Assembly (NCBI RefSeq): GCF_050896395.1
Contig: NZ_JBPBBA010000008.1
Span: forward strand, 50,772 to 114,771
Direction of reading: 5' to 3'
Source of the DNA: Nioella aestuarii
GTDB taxonomy: Bacteria; Pseudomonadota; Alphaproteobacteria; Rhodobacterales; Rhodobacteraceae
DNA: 64,000 nucleotides
Within the stretch, counting starts at the first letter, position 1. Every line of letters begins with the position of its first letter. The notes under the pieces were generated by a model that saw nothing but the letters and a program-made list of their open reading frames with translations, ran no database searches and was not told where the DNA came from. The position numbers were made by a program, and so were the translations under genes. Shown here in pieces: positions 34,636 through 43,085 of the stretch.

Positions 34636-36993
34636 ATGCTATTCGGACTTGATGGAGTCGAGGTCGGCCTGATCGTGGTCTTCCTCTGCCTCTTCGGGGG
34701 CATCATGACCGGCTTCCCGGTGGCCTTCGCCATCGGCGGCGCCGGGGTGATTTCCTTCGGGATTATTGCCGCACTGGACAATGCCGGGCTGCTGGTTCAC
34801 GCAGCCATTGATACAAGTTCGGCAGATTATGCCGCGCTGATCGCAGAAGGGGTGGCGCGAGAGGCCATATCGGTCTTCCGATACCCGGAATTGCCAAGGG
34901 TCGAAGAACACCTGTTCCCCGGAGGCTGGGAACAAGCGCTGGATCGGAACCTGGGCTTTATCGTCAACCGTATGAACGAGCGGGTAATTGCAGGACAGTC
35001 TATCGAGACCCTGCTGGCCGTTCTGATGTTCGTGATGATGGGCATCACGCTGGAACGCTCCAAGATCGCCAACGATCTGCTGACCACGATGGCGCGGGTC
35101 TTCGGGCCGCTGCCCGGCGGTCTGGCCGTGTCGATCGTGATCGTGGGCGCATTCCTGGCCGCCTCAACCGGCATCGTGGGCGCAACCGTGGTGACAATGG
35201 GTCTGCTGGCCCTGCCCACCATGCTGCGCAATAACTACAGCCCGGAACTGGCAACGGGTGTGATCGCGGCCTCAGGGACACTGGGGCAGATCATTCCGCC
35301 ATCCATCGTGATCGTTCTGCTCGGCACACTGGCCGGCGACCTTTATGCCATCGGGCAGGAAACCCGCGCCATCGCGGCAGGGTGCCGTGACGCGCTGACC
35401 TATCTGGGTAGCCCGGCGGTTCTGTCGGTCGGTACATTGTTCCAGGCGGCGCTGTTGCCGGGGATCTTTCTCGCGTTCCTCTATGGTGCCTATGCCTTTG
35501 GCTATGCACTGCTCAACCCCTCCAAGGCACCTGCGGTGCAGTTCGAGGGTGGCTCGGGCGAGGTCATCACCCGCAACGAAGGGCTGACCTGGTTCCTTGG
35601 TGTTCCGGCTGCGATCATCTTCGCGGTTGTCTTGGGCGGGCAGGTGGGCCTGGTCGGTAGCCAGACGATCTTCGTCTCCACCTACTCGGAGGCCGGTGAG
35701 TCCGCCGATCTGCGCACGAACGTGTCAGACAGCTGCCGTGATGCGATGATCGAACTGCATGGCCAAGAGGCCTGGGATGCGGCTATCGCACAGCAAGAGG
35801 CTATCGACGCCGCTGGCGGTGTAGAGCAGTCGCACGAGCGCTCCGCAGAGGAAATGGACGTTGCACGCGCCGAAGCCCTGGCCAATGTCGCGCCAGTCGG
35901 CACCGGCGTTGCGGTCTTCTTCGTGCTGCTGGCGATGGTTCTGACGTTCGCCCGTGGGATCATGCCTTCCGCTGATCCGCGTCCGCTGCTGATTGGCGGC
36001 CTCGGGATCGTGCTGGCCTTTTTGGTGGATATTGCCCTGATTGGGCCCCTCACCAGCTCTGGCAGAACCTTCATTCTGCTCGCCATTCCCTTCGCGATCA
36101 CCGCTTATGGTGTGCTTGAAGGGATGAAGCGGCTGTCCACGAACGAGCTTTTGCGCGTGGTCTTCCCGCCGCTGGTGCTGATCGTGGCGGTTCTTGGCTC
36201 GATCCTTGGTGGCATCACCAACCCGACGCCCGCTGCGGCACTTGGGGCCGGCGGCGCCATCATGCTAGCGGCCTACCGCAAGCTTCAGGAAGAGCAAAAG
36301 TCCGGCAAGATCATCCTGTGGGCAAGCCTTGCCATCGTGATCATGATCCTCTTCGGGGTGAATTTCGACCTGCGCGTTGGCCGCGAGTCCGTGGCCGTTG
36401 AAGACTGGATCGCTTATCTGATCGCACTTGGCAGCTATCACTTCGCGTTCTTCGGGCTGCTCTACGGGTGCTGGGTGCTGTTCCGCGGGAATGTGATGTC
36501 GCCGATTGTGCGGGAAACCGCGAAAGTCACCTCGATGGTCTTCACCATTCTCATCGGCTCTCAGCTGTTGAACCTGGTGGTGATTTCGTTCGGTGGCGAG
36601 CACTACATCCAAGCGTTCCTGCGCAGCTTTGATGAAGAATGGAAGGTCTTCCTTCTGGTGATGATCATCCTCTTCGTTCTTGGCTTCGTGCTGGATTTCC
36701 TCGAGATCATCTACATCGTCATTCCTATCGTGGGCCCGGTCATCTACGGCGGCACGATGGATCCGAAATGGGTGACGATCATGATCGCTGTGAACCTTCA
36801 GACCAGCTTCCTGACACCGCCCTTTGGTTTCGCGCTGTTCTATTTGCGCGGGGTTGCGCCAGCCAGCGTGACGACAGGCCATATCTATCGGGGCGTCCTG
36901 CCGTTCGTGCTGATCCAGGTGTTGGGTCTGGCATTGCTGGCCTTCTTCCCGCAGATCGTGACGATCCTGCCAGATCTGCTGCCCAACAACTAA
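34636..36993 (+). CDS. TRAP transporter large permease (DctM), extended form
   Basis: A 785-residue inner membrane permease, far above the usual 425-450. Core motifs are intact: GIMTGFPVAFAIGGAGVISF, LLAVLMFVMMGITLERSKIA, AASTGIVGATVVTMGLLALP, TLGQIIPPSIVIVLLGTLAG, and FLEIIYIVIPIVGPVIYGGT. The extra length comes from a soluble loop at about 55-115, and a middle block (about 240-600) with a charged stretch (EAIDAAGGVEQSHERSAEEM) and several additional spans. Such enlarged DctM proteins accompany TakP-type systems. It uses the sodium gradient to import the substrate delivered by DctP. A strong terminator follows. Confidence 0.92.
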   Translation: MLFGLDGVEVGLIVVFLCLFGGIMTGFPVAFAIGGAGVISFGIIAALDNAGLLVHAAIDTSSADYAALIAEGVAREAISVFRYPELPRVEEHLFPGGWEQALDRNLGFIVNRMNERVIAGQSIETLLAVLMFVMMGITLERSKIANDLLTTMARVFGPLPGGLAVSIVIVGAFLAASTGIVGATVVTMGLLALPTMLRNNYSPELATGVIAASGTLGQIIPPSIVIVLLGTLAGDLYAIGQETRAIAAGCRDALTYLGSPAVLSVGTLFQAALLPGIFLAFLYGAYAFGYALLNPSKAPAVQFEGGSGEVITRNEGLTWFLGVPAAIIFAVVLGGQVGLVGSQTIFVSTYSEAGESADLRTNVSDSCRDAMIELHGQEAWDAAIAQQEAIDAAGGVEQSHERSAEEMDVARAEALANVAPVGTGVAVFFVLLAMVLTFARGIMPSADPRPLLIGGLGIVLAFLVDIALIGPLTSSGRTFILLAIPFAITAYGVLEGMKRLSTNELLRVVFPPLVLIVAVLGSILGGITNPTPAAALGAGGAIMLAAYRKLQEEQKSGKIILWASLAIVIMILFGVNFDLRVGRESVAVEDWIAYLIALGSYHFAFFGLLYGCWVLFRGNVMSPIVRETAKVTSMVFTILIGSQLLNLVVISFGGEHYIQAFLRSFDEEWKVFLLVMIILFVLGFVLDFLEIIYIVIPIVGPVIYGGTMDPKWVTIMIAVNLQTSFLTPPFGFALFYLRGVAPASVTTGHIYRGVLPFVLIQVLGLALLAFFPQIVTILPDLLPNN

Positions 36994-37017
36994 GGGCAGG
37001 GCAAGCGCACCAAAAAG

Positions 37018-37045
37018 CGGGCCTCCGGAAACGGGGGCCCGTTTT
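37018..37045 (+). terminator. terminator of the dctPQM operon
   Basis: CGGGCCTCCG and CGGGGGCCCG pair over ten bases (one T-G wobble) around a GAAA tetraloop, followed by TTTTGT. It lies 25 bases after the dctM stop. Confidence 0.85.
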
Positions 37046-37074
37046 GTATTGTGGTTCGAATGTGAGGGGCGGGA

Positions 37075-37899
37075 TCAGTCGCCGGTGGCGCGCGTGTCGG
37101 GCAGGGAAAGCCGAGCCACCTGTTCCGCGATCGGATCAATGGACAGGGGATGCGCCTCGGACTCGTAGGCCTCTGGGTTTTTCAGATGCTGCCACTTGCC
37201 ACCCAGATAGACCTCCAGCGCCGAATACTTTGCCTTGTAGCCCATCTTGGAGCTGCCCGGCACCCAGTAGCCCAGATAGACATAAGGCAGCCCGGCATCC
37301 CGCGCGATCTGAATATGGTCGAGGATCACATAGCTTCCGAGCGATCTGCTGCCCTGATCGGGGCGGAAAAAGGAATAGACCATGCTGAGCCCATCATCGA
37401 GCACATCGGTCAGGCAGACGGCTGTCAGATCATTCTCGGCCTCGCGGTCGCGATATTCGATGACCCGGCTGCGCACAGGGGTTTCCTCGATCATCGCGGC
37501 AAATTCGAAAACATCCATATCGGCCATGCCGCCATCGGCGTGCCGGCTATCCAGATAATCACGGAACAAGGCATATTGTTCCTCGGTCGCCCAAGGGCTG
37601 CGCGCTTCCCGCACCAACCCCTGATTGCGGCGTATTGCGCGGCGTTGGCTTTTCGTCGGAGAAAAGTCCGCCACCCGGATACGGGCCGACAGACAGGCCG
37701 AGCAATCAGAGCAGGACGGGCGGTAAAGCACGTTCTGTGAGCGGCGAAAGCCCTGCTTAGACAGCGAATCGTTCAGCTTTTCGGCATGGTCGCCCTGAAG
37801 CGCGGTAAACAGCTTCCGTTCCCGCTTACCCTCTAGATATGGGCAAGTTTGCGGGGCCGTCACATAGAATTGTGGCGCGAGCGGTAGGCTATGGCGCAT
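37075..37899 (-). CDS. bpt: aspartate/glutamate leucyl (arginyl-type) tRNA-protein transferase
   Basis: A 274-residue enzyme that transfers an amino acid from tRNA to the N-terminus of proteins that begin with Asp or Glu, marking them for ClpAP (N-degron pathway). Motifs: QTCPYLEGKRERKLFTAL, QGFRRSQNVLYRPSCSDCSA (conserved cysteines) and RIRVADFSPTKSQRRAIRRN. DDGLSMVYSFFRPDQGSRSL then VYLGYWVPGSSKMGYKAKYS fit the acetyltransferase-like half. I use the ATG at 37899, five bases after GGGA. The gene faces the dctM terminator. Bpt and ATE names overlap in databases. Confidence 0.93.
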   Translation of the reverse strand: MRHSLPLAPQFYVTAPQTCPYLEGKRERKLFTALQGDHAEKLNDSLSKQGFRRSQNVLYRPSCSDCSACLSARIRVADFSPTKSQRRAIRRNQGLVREARSPWATEEQYALFRDYLDSRHADGGMADMDVFEFAAMIEETPVRSRVIEYRDREAENDLTAVCLTDVLDDGLSMVYSFFRPDQGSRSLGSYVILDHIQIARDAGLPYVYLGYWVPGSSKMGYKAKYSALEVYLGGKWQHLKNPEAYESEAHPLSIDPIAEQVARLSLPDTRATGD

Positions 37900-38007
37900 G
37901 TCGTCCCGTCTGCAAAAGCTACTGTTACCATCTTGATGGGACAAAGCCTGCAACAGGATGGACGAGCGGGCAACATATTTCGGCCCGCTCGGTAAGTCGA
38001 CGAAAGA

Positions 38008-38454
38008 TCAGCGCGGGCGATTGATCGCTGCCGTGCCAAGAAATGCGTCCGGCAAACTCTGGTGGCGTTGGCTAAGCGCAATCATCCCGATCGACAGAAC
38101 CTGCGGCAGGAAAAAGCTGGCGCACAGCAGATAGCCGCCGGTATGCATCATCGCCTCGGTGCCGTTCAAACGTTCGCCTTGGGCGTTGCGCAGCTCGATA
38201 TTCATCAGCCGCATACCCAAAGTGGCAGATCCCGAGGCGATGCTGATGCTGCGGTATAGAAAGCTGGTGGCAAGCCAGAACAGCGGCCACAGGAACCAGG
38301 CCAGCGACAGGGTGAGTACGCCAAGCAGCAGCATGGCGAGGAAAATCAGGCCCACATCCACGACCCAGGCGAAAAGGCGCTTGGCGGGGATGCCTTCGTA
38401 AAAGATGGCCTGGCGGTCGGGGTCTGGCAGGGTTGATGTCATGGAATAAGTCAT
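38008..38454 (-). CDS. RDD-family membrane protein
   Basis: A 148-residue protein with three to four spans. The family core is AKRLFAWVVDVGLIFLAMLL (Arg and two Asp-type positions), then SIASGSATLGMRLMNIELRN, and the end QSLPDAFLGTAAINRP. RDD proteins are small inner-membrane proteins of mostly unknown function; some are sodium/proton antiporters. It is 82 bases downstream of the DUF2852 gene and 108 upstream of bpt, all on one strand. An ATG four codons downstream is an alternative start. Confidence 0.85.
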   Translation of the reverse strand: MTYSMTSTLPDPDRQAIFYEGIPAKRLFAWVVDVGLIFLAMLLLGVLTLSLAWFLWPLFWLATSFLYRSISIASGSATLGMRLMNIELRNAQGERLNGTEAMMHTGGYLLCASFFLPQVLSIGMIALSQRHQSLPDAFLGTAAINRPR

Positions 38455-38536
38455 GGCGTGTTTCTTGAGGTTTGAAAAGAACCGGCCGCGCGGGGACAGG
38501 CGCGGCCGGCGGGGGCAGAGGCCCGGGTCAGGGGCA

Positions 38537-38965
38537 TCAGGCCTCTACGGTTTCAGCGTCAACAGCCTCTTCCCGGGCCCGGCGGGCACGGTCGGCCATG
38601 AACTGGTCGAACTCGGCCTTGTCCTTGGCTTCGCGAAGGCGGTTAAGGAAGCTTTCAAAGGCGTCTTGTTCGTCTTCCAACCGGCGCAGCGTATCGGCCT
38701 TGTACGTGTCGAAAGCGGTGTTGCCGGAGCTGCGGAAGGAATGGCCATGGGAATGCTTACGGGCACGGCAGCTTTTGTTGAACATACGTTTGCTCCAGAT
38801 CATGTAGAAGAGAAGGGCGAGGCCAATCGGCCAGAAGAAGATGAAACCAAGGACCATGGCGGCGATCCAGGCGCCCTTGCCTTTGTCATCAAGCCAGTCT
38901 TCGGCGCGCGAAAACCAGCCTTTGGCGGTATCGGCCACATCGGTGGTGGTGGCGGTTGCGGTCAT
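38537..38965 (-). CDS. DUF2852 family membrane protein
   Basis: A 142-residue protein. Residues 30-60 carry a transmembrane stretch (GAWIAAMVLGFIFFWPIGLA, LLFYMIWSKRMF). A His/Ser/Arg segment and a long charged helix follow (NTAFDTYKADTLRRLEDEQD, AFESFLNRLREAKDKAEFDQ), likely a cytoplasmic coiled coil. This fits DUF2852, of unknown function. GGAGGACACC fixes the ATG at 38965. Two copies of the palindrome GTAAA-N5-TTTAC lie within 100 bases upstream, so it is probably tightly regulated. Confidence 0.85.
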   Translation of the reverse strand: MTATATTTDVADTAKGWFSRAEDWLDDKGKGAWIAAMVLGFIFFWPIGLALLFYMIWSKRMFNKSCRARKHSHGHSFRSSGNTAFDTYKADTLRRLEDEQDAFESFLNRLREAKDKAEFDQFMADRARRAREEAVDAETVEA

Positions 38966-38987
38966 GGTGTCCTCCGTCTCGGGGTTA

Positions 38988-39006
38988 ATGTAAACAGTCT
39001 TTACAT
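38988..39006. promoter_or_regulatory. palindromic operator, DUF2852 proximal site
   Basis: ATGTAAA-CAGTC-TTTACAT, seven-base arms, ends 23 bases before the DUF2852 start and could overlap its promoter or ribosome-loading region. Confidence 0.6.
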
Positions 39007-39045
39007 GACCCAAGATGGGGGACGTCCCCGGAAGCTTCAAGGGCG

Positions 39046-39066
39046 AATGTAAAAAGATTTTACATT
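39046..39066. promoter_or_regulatory. palindromic operator, DUF2852 distal site
   Basis: Nine-base arms AATGTAAAA and TTTTACATT flank AGA; the palindrome is perfect. Centre-to-centre distance to the proximal site is 59 bases, close to whole helical turns (5.6), which could allow cooperative binding. Confidence 0.6.
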
Positions 39067-39090
39067 TTTTCGGGACGACCTGCGCCGACG

Positions 39091-39780
39091 TCATCTGCCC
39101 GGCAGGCAAACCCCTTCAAAACCGCGACCGGTTACTCGGGTCATGCGGGACGGGCGGTTGGGCTGGCGACATGCAACCAGCGTATATCCGTTGGGGTTGC
39201 CCGGCACCGAGGACAGACCGGTCCCGGCGGGATCCAGCAAGGTTGTCTCATCCGGGGCAAGGGCAACGGACTGTGCACAAGGCTCAGGGTTGTGTTCGTT
39301 CGGCAGGCAGAGGCCTACGACAATCTCCTGATCGCACAGATTGGTGGCTTCCAGAACGCCATCTTCACCCGGAGCGTACCGAACGCAGGCATTGACGTCG
39401 TCCCGCAGCGAGGCCCTTTGATAAGCCCCTGTAAGCTGGTTCACCACAGCAGGCACGATAAAGGCCATGCAGGTGGCAAACAGCAGTCCAGCCCATATGG
39501 GCACCCTGCGCGGCTGTCCTTTCTGTTCGAACATTGTCAGCGCGAAAAGGGCGAACCAGCCTCCGATAAAGACCATGCCGCCGGTGATGTCAGGCAACCA
39601 GGGCACGGCGCGCCAGCGTGGCTGAATCCATGCAAACACATGCGGAAGGACATAGGCCGAGGCCAGCCCGACGAGCACAAGCTGCCAGAACCGAATGCCG
39701 CCACGCGACCGGGTCGCGGCGAAGGCGATGACAGCTCCGGTAATCCCGAAGAACCAAGACCCATCAATAAAACCGGGCAT
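39091..39780 (-). CDS. hypothetical membrane protein with soluble C-terminal domain
   Basis: A 229-residue protein. The first half holds about four spans (FFGITGAVIAFAATRSRGGI, WQLVLVGLASAYVLPHVFAW, GGMVFIGGWFALFALTMF, WAGLLFATCMAFIVPAVVNQ). The second half (about 130-225) is a periplasmic or cytoplasmic domain with six cysteines (VNACVRYAPG, TNLCDQEIVVGLCLPNEHNP, EPCAQSVALAP, LVACRQPNR, FEGVCLPGR), possibly three disulfides, which favours the periplasm. GGGGGACAT precedes the ATG. I do not recognise the family. Confidence 0.65.
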   Translation of the reverse strand: MPGFIDGSWFFGITGAVIAFAATRSRGGIRFWQLVLVGLASAYVLPHVFAWIQPRWRAVPWLPDITGGMVFIGGWFALFALTMFEQKGQPRRVPIWAGLLFATCMAFIVPAVVNQLTGAYQRASLRDDVNACVRYAPGEDGVLEATNLCDQEIVVGLCLPNEHNPEPCAQSVALAPDETTLLDPAGTGLSSVPGNPNGYTLVACRQPNRPSRMTRVTGRGFEGVCLPGR

Positions 39781-39936
39781 ATGTCCCCCAATGGCTGTTT
39801 TTCGAAATGAGATTGTCGGAGATAAGCCTGTGTCGGCTGAGGTGTAAAGCGCTGAATTGCCAAGCTGTTTCAGGGTCGTTGGTGGTGTGGCGGTTGCCTC
39901 TATACGCAGTGGCCCCGCTACGTCACAATCTTGGAC

Positions 39937-40641
39937 ATGCTGCGTCTGATCCCGTCCATTCTGATGTTAACCCTTGCGGCATGTCCGCTGCGGGCCGATC
40001 CCGTGCCACCGGACCTTGCGGCTTTGCTCGATATCATGGGTGCCCCATTTCAACCGCGCGAAGCGGTTGCCATGCAACTGGCCGAGGCTTTGCCATTGTT
40101 CAGCCCGCTGCCCGAGCCCGCAGCCCCAAGCCCGACGGAGGGTGATCTGTATTTCTGGTCTGTCGAGGGCCGCTTTGGTTTGCCGATCGAAGGCGTTTCG
40201 GCCCCTGGTGGGTTGGTAACTTGTGCCCGTTACGGGCGGATCACGCTGGATCGGTTGCAGGAACTGCCAAGCTCTGACGCGCGGGTGTTTCCGCTGATGC
40301 GGCAGGCTGCGATCTTGCATGACGATGCCACCGCATGGCCAGAGGCCGCCGTGGCGCGGCTGGTGTGTCAGGTAACATGGGATGACGGCCGCCGAGTTGG
40401 GCCGCTGGCGGGCGATGCGGTGCAATTGATCCTGTCCGAGCAATTCACCACGGTTCGCGTCATAGCTGACCCGGCAGAGCGCCCGGCCTCTGTGCGCGTT
40501 TTCGGGCCGGGTGGCTACGTGATCGAGGGGCAGGGCGGGCCGTCTGATATGGTGCGGGTCATCGACCGGGCCGAGGTTCGGCAGGTCGCTACGCACCAGC
40601 TGATCCTGTTGCGCAGCTATCTACTGGGCGGGGGTGCCTAG
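39937..40641 (+). CDS. exported hypothetical protein (possible lipoprotein)
   Basis: A 234-residue exported protein. The signal reads LRLIPSILMLTLAACPLRAD: LAAC could be a lipobox (Cys16), or the peptide may be cut after LRA. The mature part has a polar beta-rich look (EGDLYFWSVEGRFGLPIEGV, LVTCARYGRITLDRLQELPS, DARVFPLMRQAAILHDDATA). The ending SYLLGGGA is unremarkable. The ribosome site of the ATG at 39937 is weak. The 3' end overlaps that of mnmA by four bases. The function is unknown. Confidence 0.62.
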   Translation: MLRLIPSILMLTLAACPLRADPVPPDLAALLDIMGAPFQPREAVAMQLAEALPLFSPLPEPAAPSPTEGDLYFWSVEGRFGLPIEGVSAPGGLVTCARYGRITLDRLQELPSSDARVFPLMRQAAILHDDATAWPEAAVARLVCQVTWDDGRRVGPLAGDAVQLILSEQFTTVRVIADPAERPASVRVFGPGGYVIEGQGGPSDMVRVIDRAEVRQVATHQLILLRSYLLGGGA

Positions 40642-41780
40642 TAGCCTCTCCAGATCCAGCCACCACCGAAGATGCGGCTGCCGTCGGGATCGTAGAACAC
40701 ACAGGCCTGACCGGGGCTGACACCTTCCTCGGCCACGATCAGTTCCACCTCGGCCTCGGTCTCCGAAATTGGCCGGATCACCGCCTCACGCGGGGGGCGG
40801 GTGGAGCGGATCTTGACCGCCAGGTGCCATTCGGGACGAGAGGTAAAGGGCTCATCTCCCAGCCAGTTGATTTCGCGCACAGGCACGATCCGTTTGGACA
40901 AAGCCTCTTTCGGGCCGACCACGACCTGGCGTGTGTCCGGGTCAAGTTTGACCACGTAAAGCGGCGTTTCCAGCCCGCCAATGCCAAGCCCGCGCCTTTG
41001 GCCAATCGTATAGTGGATCACACCACGATGTGCGCCCAGGACATTGCCGTCCATATCGACGATATCGCCGGAATCTGCCGCGCCAGGGCGCAGTTTCTCG
41101 ATCACCGAGGCGTAGTTTCCGTCCGGCACGAAGCAAATATCCTGGCTGTCGGGTTTGTCCGCAACCGGCAACCCGTATCGGGCCGCCAATTTCCGGGTTT
41201 CGTGCTTTGATGGCAAATGACCCAAGGGAAAGCGAAGGAATTCCAGCTGCTCTTTTGTTGTTGAGAACAGGAAATAGCTTTGATCACGCGATGAATCCGC
41301 CGCGCAATGCAATTCCGCGCCGTTTGAGCCTTCCATTCTCTGAATGTAATGCCCGGTTGCCATGCAGTCGGCATCCAGATCGCGGGCGGTTTCCAGCAGG
41401 TCCTTGAACTTCACCCGCTCGTTGCAGCGGATGCAGGGCACGGGCGTTGCGCCGGCAAGGTAGCTTTCCGCGAACTCGTCGATTACGGCGTCTTTGAAGA
41501 TATTCTCGTAGTCCAGCACATAGTGGGGGAATCCCATCTCTTCGGCCACGCGCCGGGCGTCATGAATGTCGCGCCCCGCGCAGCAGGCGCCCTTCTTGGC
41601 AAGCGCTGCCCCGTGATCGTAAAGCTGCAAGGTCACGCCGATAACGTCATAGCCTTGTTCTGCAAGCTCTGCGGCGACAACGGAGCTGTCGACACCGCCC
41701 GACATCGCCACCACGACACGGGTTTCCGAGGGCGGCTTGGCAAAGCCAAGGGAATTCACGGGATGTGGGTCAAGGGGCAT
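40638..41780 (-). CDS. mnmA: tRNA-specific 2-thiouridylase
   Basis: A 380-residue enzyme that thiolates U34 of Lys, Glu and Gln tRNAs. The PP-loop is VVVAMSGGVDSSVVAAELAE. Catalytic cysteines fit CIRCNERVKFKDLLETARDL (first Cys) and SQDICFVPDGNY (second Cys). GHYIQRMEG, DQSYFLFSTTKEQLEFLRFP and YTIGQRRGLGIGGLETPLYV complete the family. The ATG at 41780 follows GGAGAC; an ATG nine codons upstream is less likely. The sulfur source (relay proteins) is not encoded here. Confidence 0.95.
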   Translation of the reverse strand: MPLDPHPVNSLGFAKPPSETRVVVAMSGGVDSSVVAAELAEQGYDVIGVTLQLYDHGAALAKKGACCAGRDIHDARRVAEEMGFPHYVLDYENIFKDAVIDEFAESYLAGATPVPCIRCNERVKFKDLLETARDLDADCMATGHYIQRMEGSNGAELHCAADSSRDQSYFLFSTTKEQLEFLRFPLGHLPSKHETRKLAARYGLPVADKPDSQDICFVPDGNYASVIEKLRPGAADSGDIVDMDGNVLGAHRGVIHYTIGQRRGLGIGGLETPLYVVKLDPDTRQVVVGPKEALSKRIVPVREINWLGDEPFTSRPEWHLAVKIRSTRPPREAVIRPISETEAEVELIVAEEGVSPGQACVFYDPDGSRIFGGGWIWRGY

Positions 41781-41904
41781 GAGAGTCTCCGGGGGTTTCA
41801 GGGGCAATATAGGAAAATGCCACCTATCCTCAAGGGACGTGCTTACCGGCTGTTAAACTCTTTGCGACAGGGTGGCCCTCAACCCGAGCGGTGAGAGGAG
41901 CGCT

Positions 41905-42180
41905 ATGTATATCAGACGTGTCAAAGGGGTCCAATCCGTTACCCTTCCCGATGGCAGCGTAATGACACGCGCAGATCTGCCCAGTGCCGCAACCCGGAGA
42001 TGGGTTGCAAGCCGAAAAGCGGCCGTGGCAAATGCCGTTTCATATGGCCTTCTGGACCGGGAGGAGGCATGTCGCATTTACGCGCTGTCCGAGGAAGAAT
42101 TGGACAGTTGGACTCGCGCCGTTTTCGAACACGGGGAGCAGGCATTAAAGGCAACAGCGCTTCAACGTTTCCGCGCATAA
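41905..42180 (+). CDS. sciP: DUF1153/SciP-type CtrA-regulating protein
   Basis: A 91-residue helix-turn-helix protein: MYIRRVKGVQSVTLPDGSVM, TRADLPSAATRRWVASRKAA, VANAVSYGLLDREEACRIYA, then LSEEELDSWTRAVFEHGEQA. This is the DUF1153 family, named SciP in Caulobacter, where it binds CtrA and stops it recruiting RNA polymerase. It is encoded directly upstream of ctrA (115 bases), which strengthens the call. AGAGGAG precedes the ATG at 41905. The orthologue's role in Rhodobacterales is inferred. Confidence 0.88.
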   Translation: MYIRRVKGVQSVTLPDGSVMTRADLPSAATRRWVASRKAAVANAVSYGLLDREEACRIYALSEEELDSWTRAVFEHGEQALKATALQRFRA

Positions 42181-42295
42181 TGCAATTTTGGGATTGCAAT
42201 TACGCAATTTTGATAAGACTGTCTATAAAGATAACTTGAAATTAACAAAGTGTGCCGATGGTTGTAACCAGTTCGAAAGATTCGGAGAGTTCATG

Positions 42296-43009
42296 ATGCG
42301 TGTCTTGCTTGTAGAAGATGATCCCACCACCTCCAAAAGCATTGAAATGATGCTCAGTCATGCCAACCTAAATGTGTATTCGAGCGATCTGGGGGAAGAG
42401 GGCATCGACCTTGCCAAGCTATACGATTACGACCTTATCCTTCTCGATTTGAACCTGCCCGACATGAATGGCCACGAGGTGCTGCGCCAACTTCGCCTGT
42501 CCCGTGTCGATACGCCAATCCTGATCCTGTCCGGCTCTGATGATACCGAAAGCAAGATCAAGGGTTTTGGCTTCGGGGCAGATGATTATCTGACGAAACC
42601 GTTTCATCGCGATGAGCTTGTGGCGCGCATCCACGCCATCATCCGACGCTCCAAAGGCCATGCCCAATCCGTGATTCGAACGGGTCGGATCAACGTCAAT
42701 CTCGACGCCAAGACCGTTGATGTTGATGGGCGCGCCGTGCATTTGACGGGCAAGGAATACCAGATGCTGGAACTGCTCAGCCTGCGCAAAGGCACCACGC
42801 TGACGAAAGAGATGTTCCTGAACCATCTCTATGGCGGCATGGATGAGCCGGAACTGAAGATTATCGACGTGTTTATCTGCAAGTTGCGGAAAAAGCTGTC
42901 TCAGGCCACCGGCGGCGACAATCATATCGAAACGATCTGGGGCCGGGGCTATGTGCTGCGCGACCCAATGGAAGAGGCGCAGCCTCAGGGCTTCGCCGCC
43001 TCGGCCTGA
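42296..43009 (+). CDS. ctrA: cell-cycle response regulator CtrA
   Basis: A 237-residue OmpR-type response regulator. The receiver holds Asp51 (LILLDLNLPDMNGHEVLRQL) and LTKPF; the winged helix ends in HIETIWGRGYVLRDP. KEMFLNHLYGGMDEPELKII is typical CtrA. In Caulobacter it controls division, motility and replication initiation; in Rhodobacterales mainly motility, gene transfer agents and quorum traits. I use the second of two adjacent ATGs for spacing from GGAGAG. A GATTC (GANTC, CcrM methylation word) lies 13 bases before the start, as in Caulobacter's ctrA promoter region. Confidence 0.95.
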   Translation: MRVLLVEDDPTTSKSIEMMLSHANLNVYSSDLGEEGIDLAKLYDYDLILLDLNLPDMNGHEVLRQLRLSRVDTPILILSGSDDTESKIKGFGFGADDYLTKPFHRDELVARIHAIIRRSKGHAQSVIRTGRINVNLDAKTVDVDGRAVHLTGKEYQMLELLSLRKGTTLTKEMFLNHLYGGMDEPELKIIDVFICKLRKKLSQATGGDNHIETIWGRGYVLRDPMEEAQPQGFAASA

Positions 43010-43037
43010 TCTGCTCTCACGTCTGGACCTCCCGGTT

Positions 43038-43065
43038 ACGGCCTCCTATCACTCTAGGAGGCCGT
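43038..43065. terminator. hairpin between ctrA and ligA
   Basis: ACGGCCTCCTA and TAGGAGGCCGT form a perfect 11-base stem with a six-base loop. It lies 28 bases after the ctrA stop; only a weak T-run (GTTT) follows. It probably reduces read-through from ctrA into ligA. Confidence 0.6.
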
Positions 43066-43085
43066 GACAGTTTCGAGAGGCACAA

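Noticed and set aside
41436..41456. GGCAC-N5-TTGC resembling a sigma-54 promoter
   Set aside because: It is within mnmA coding sequence and the following gene in that direction is over 400 bases away; likely chance.
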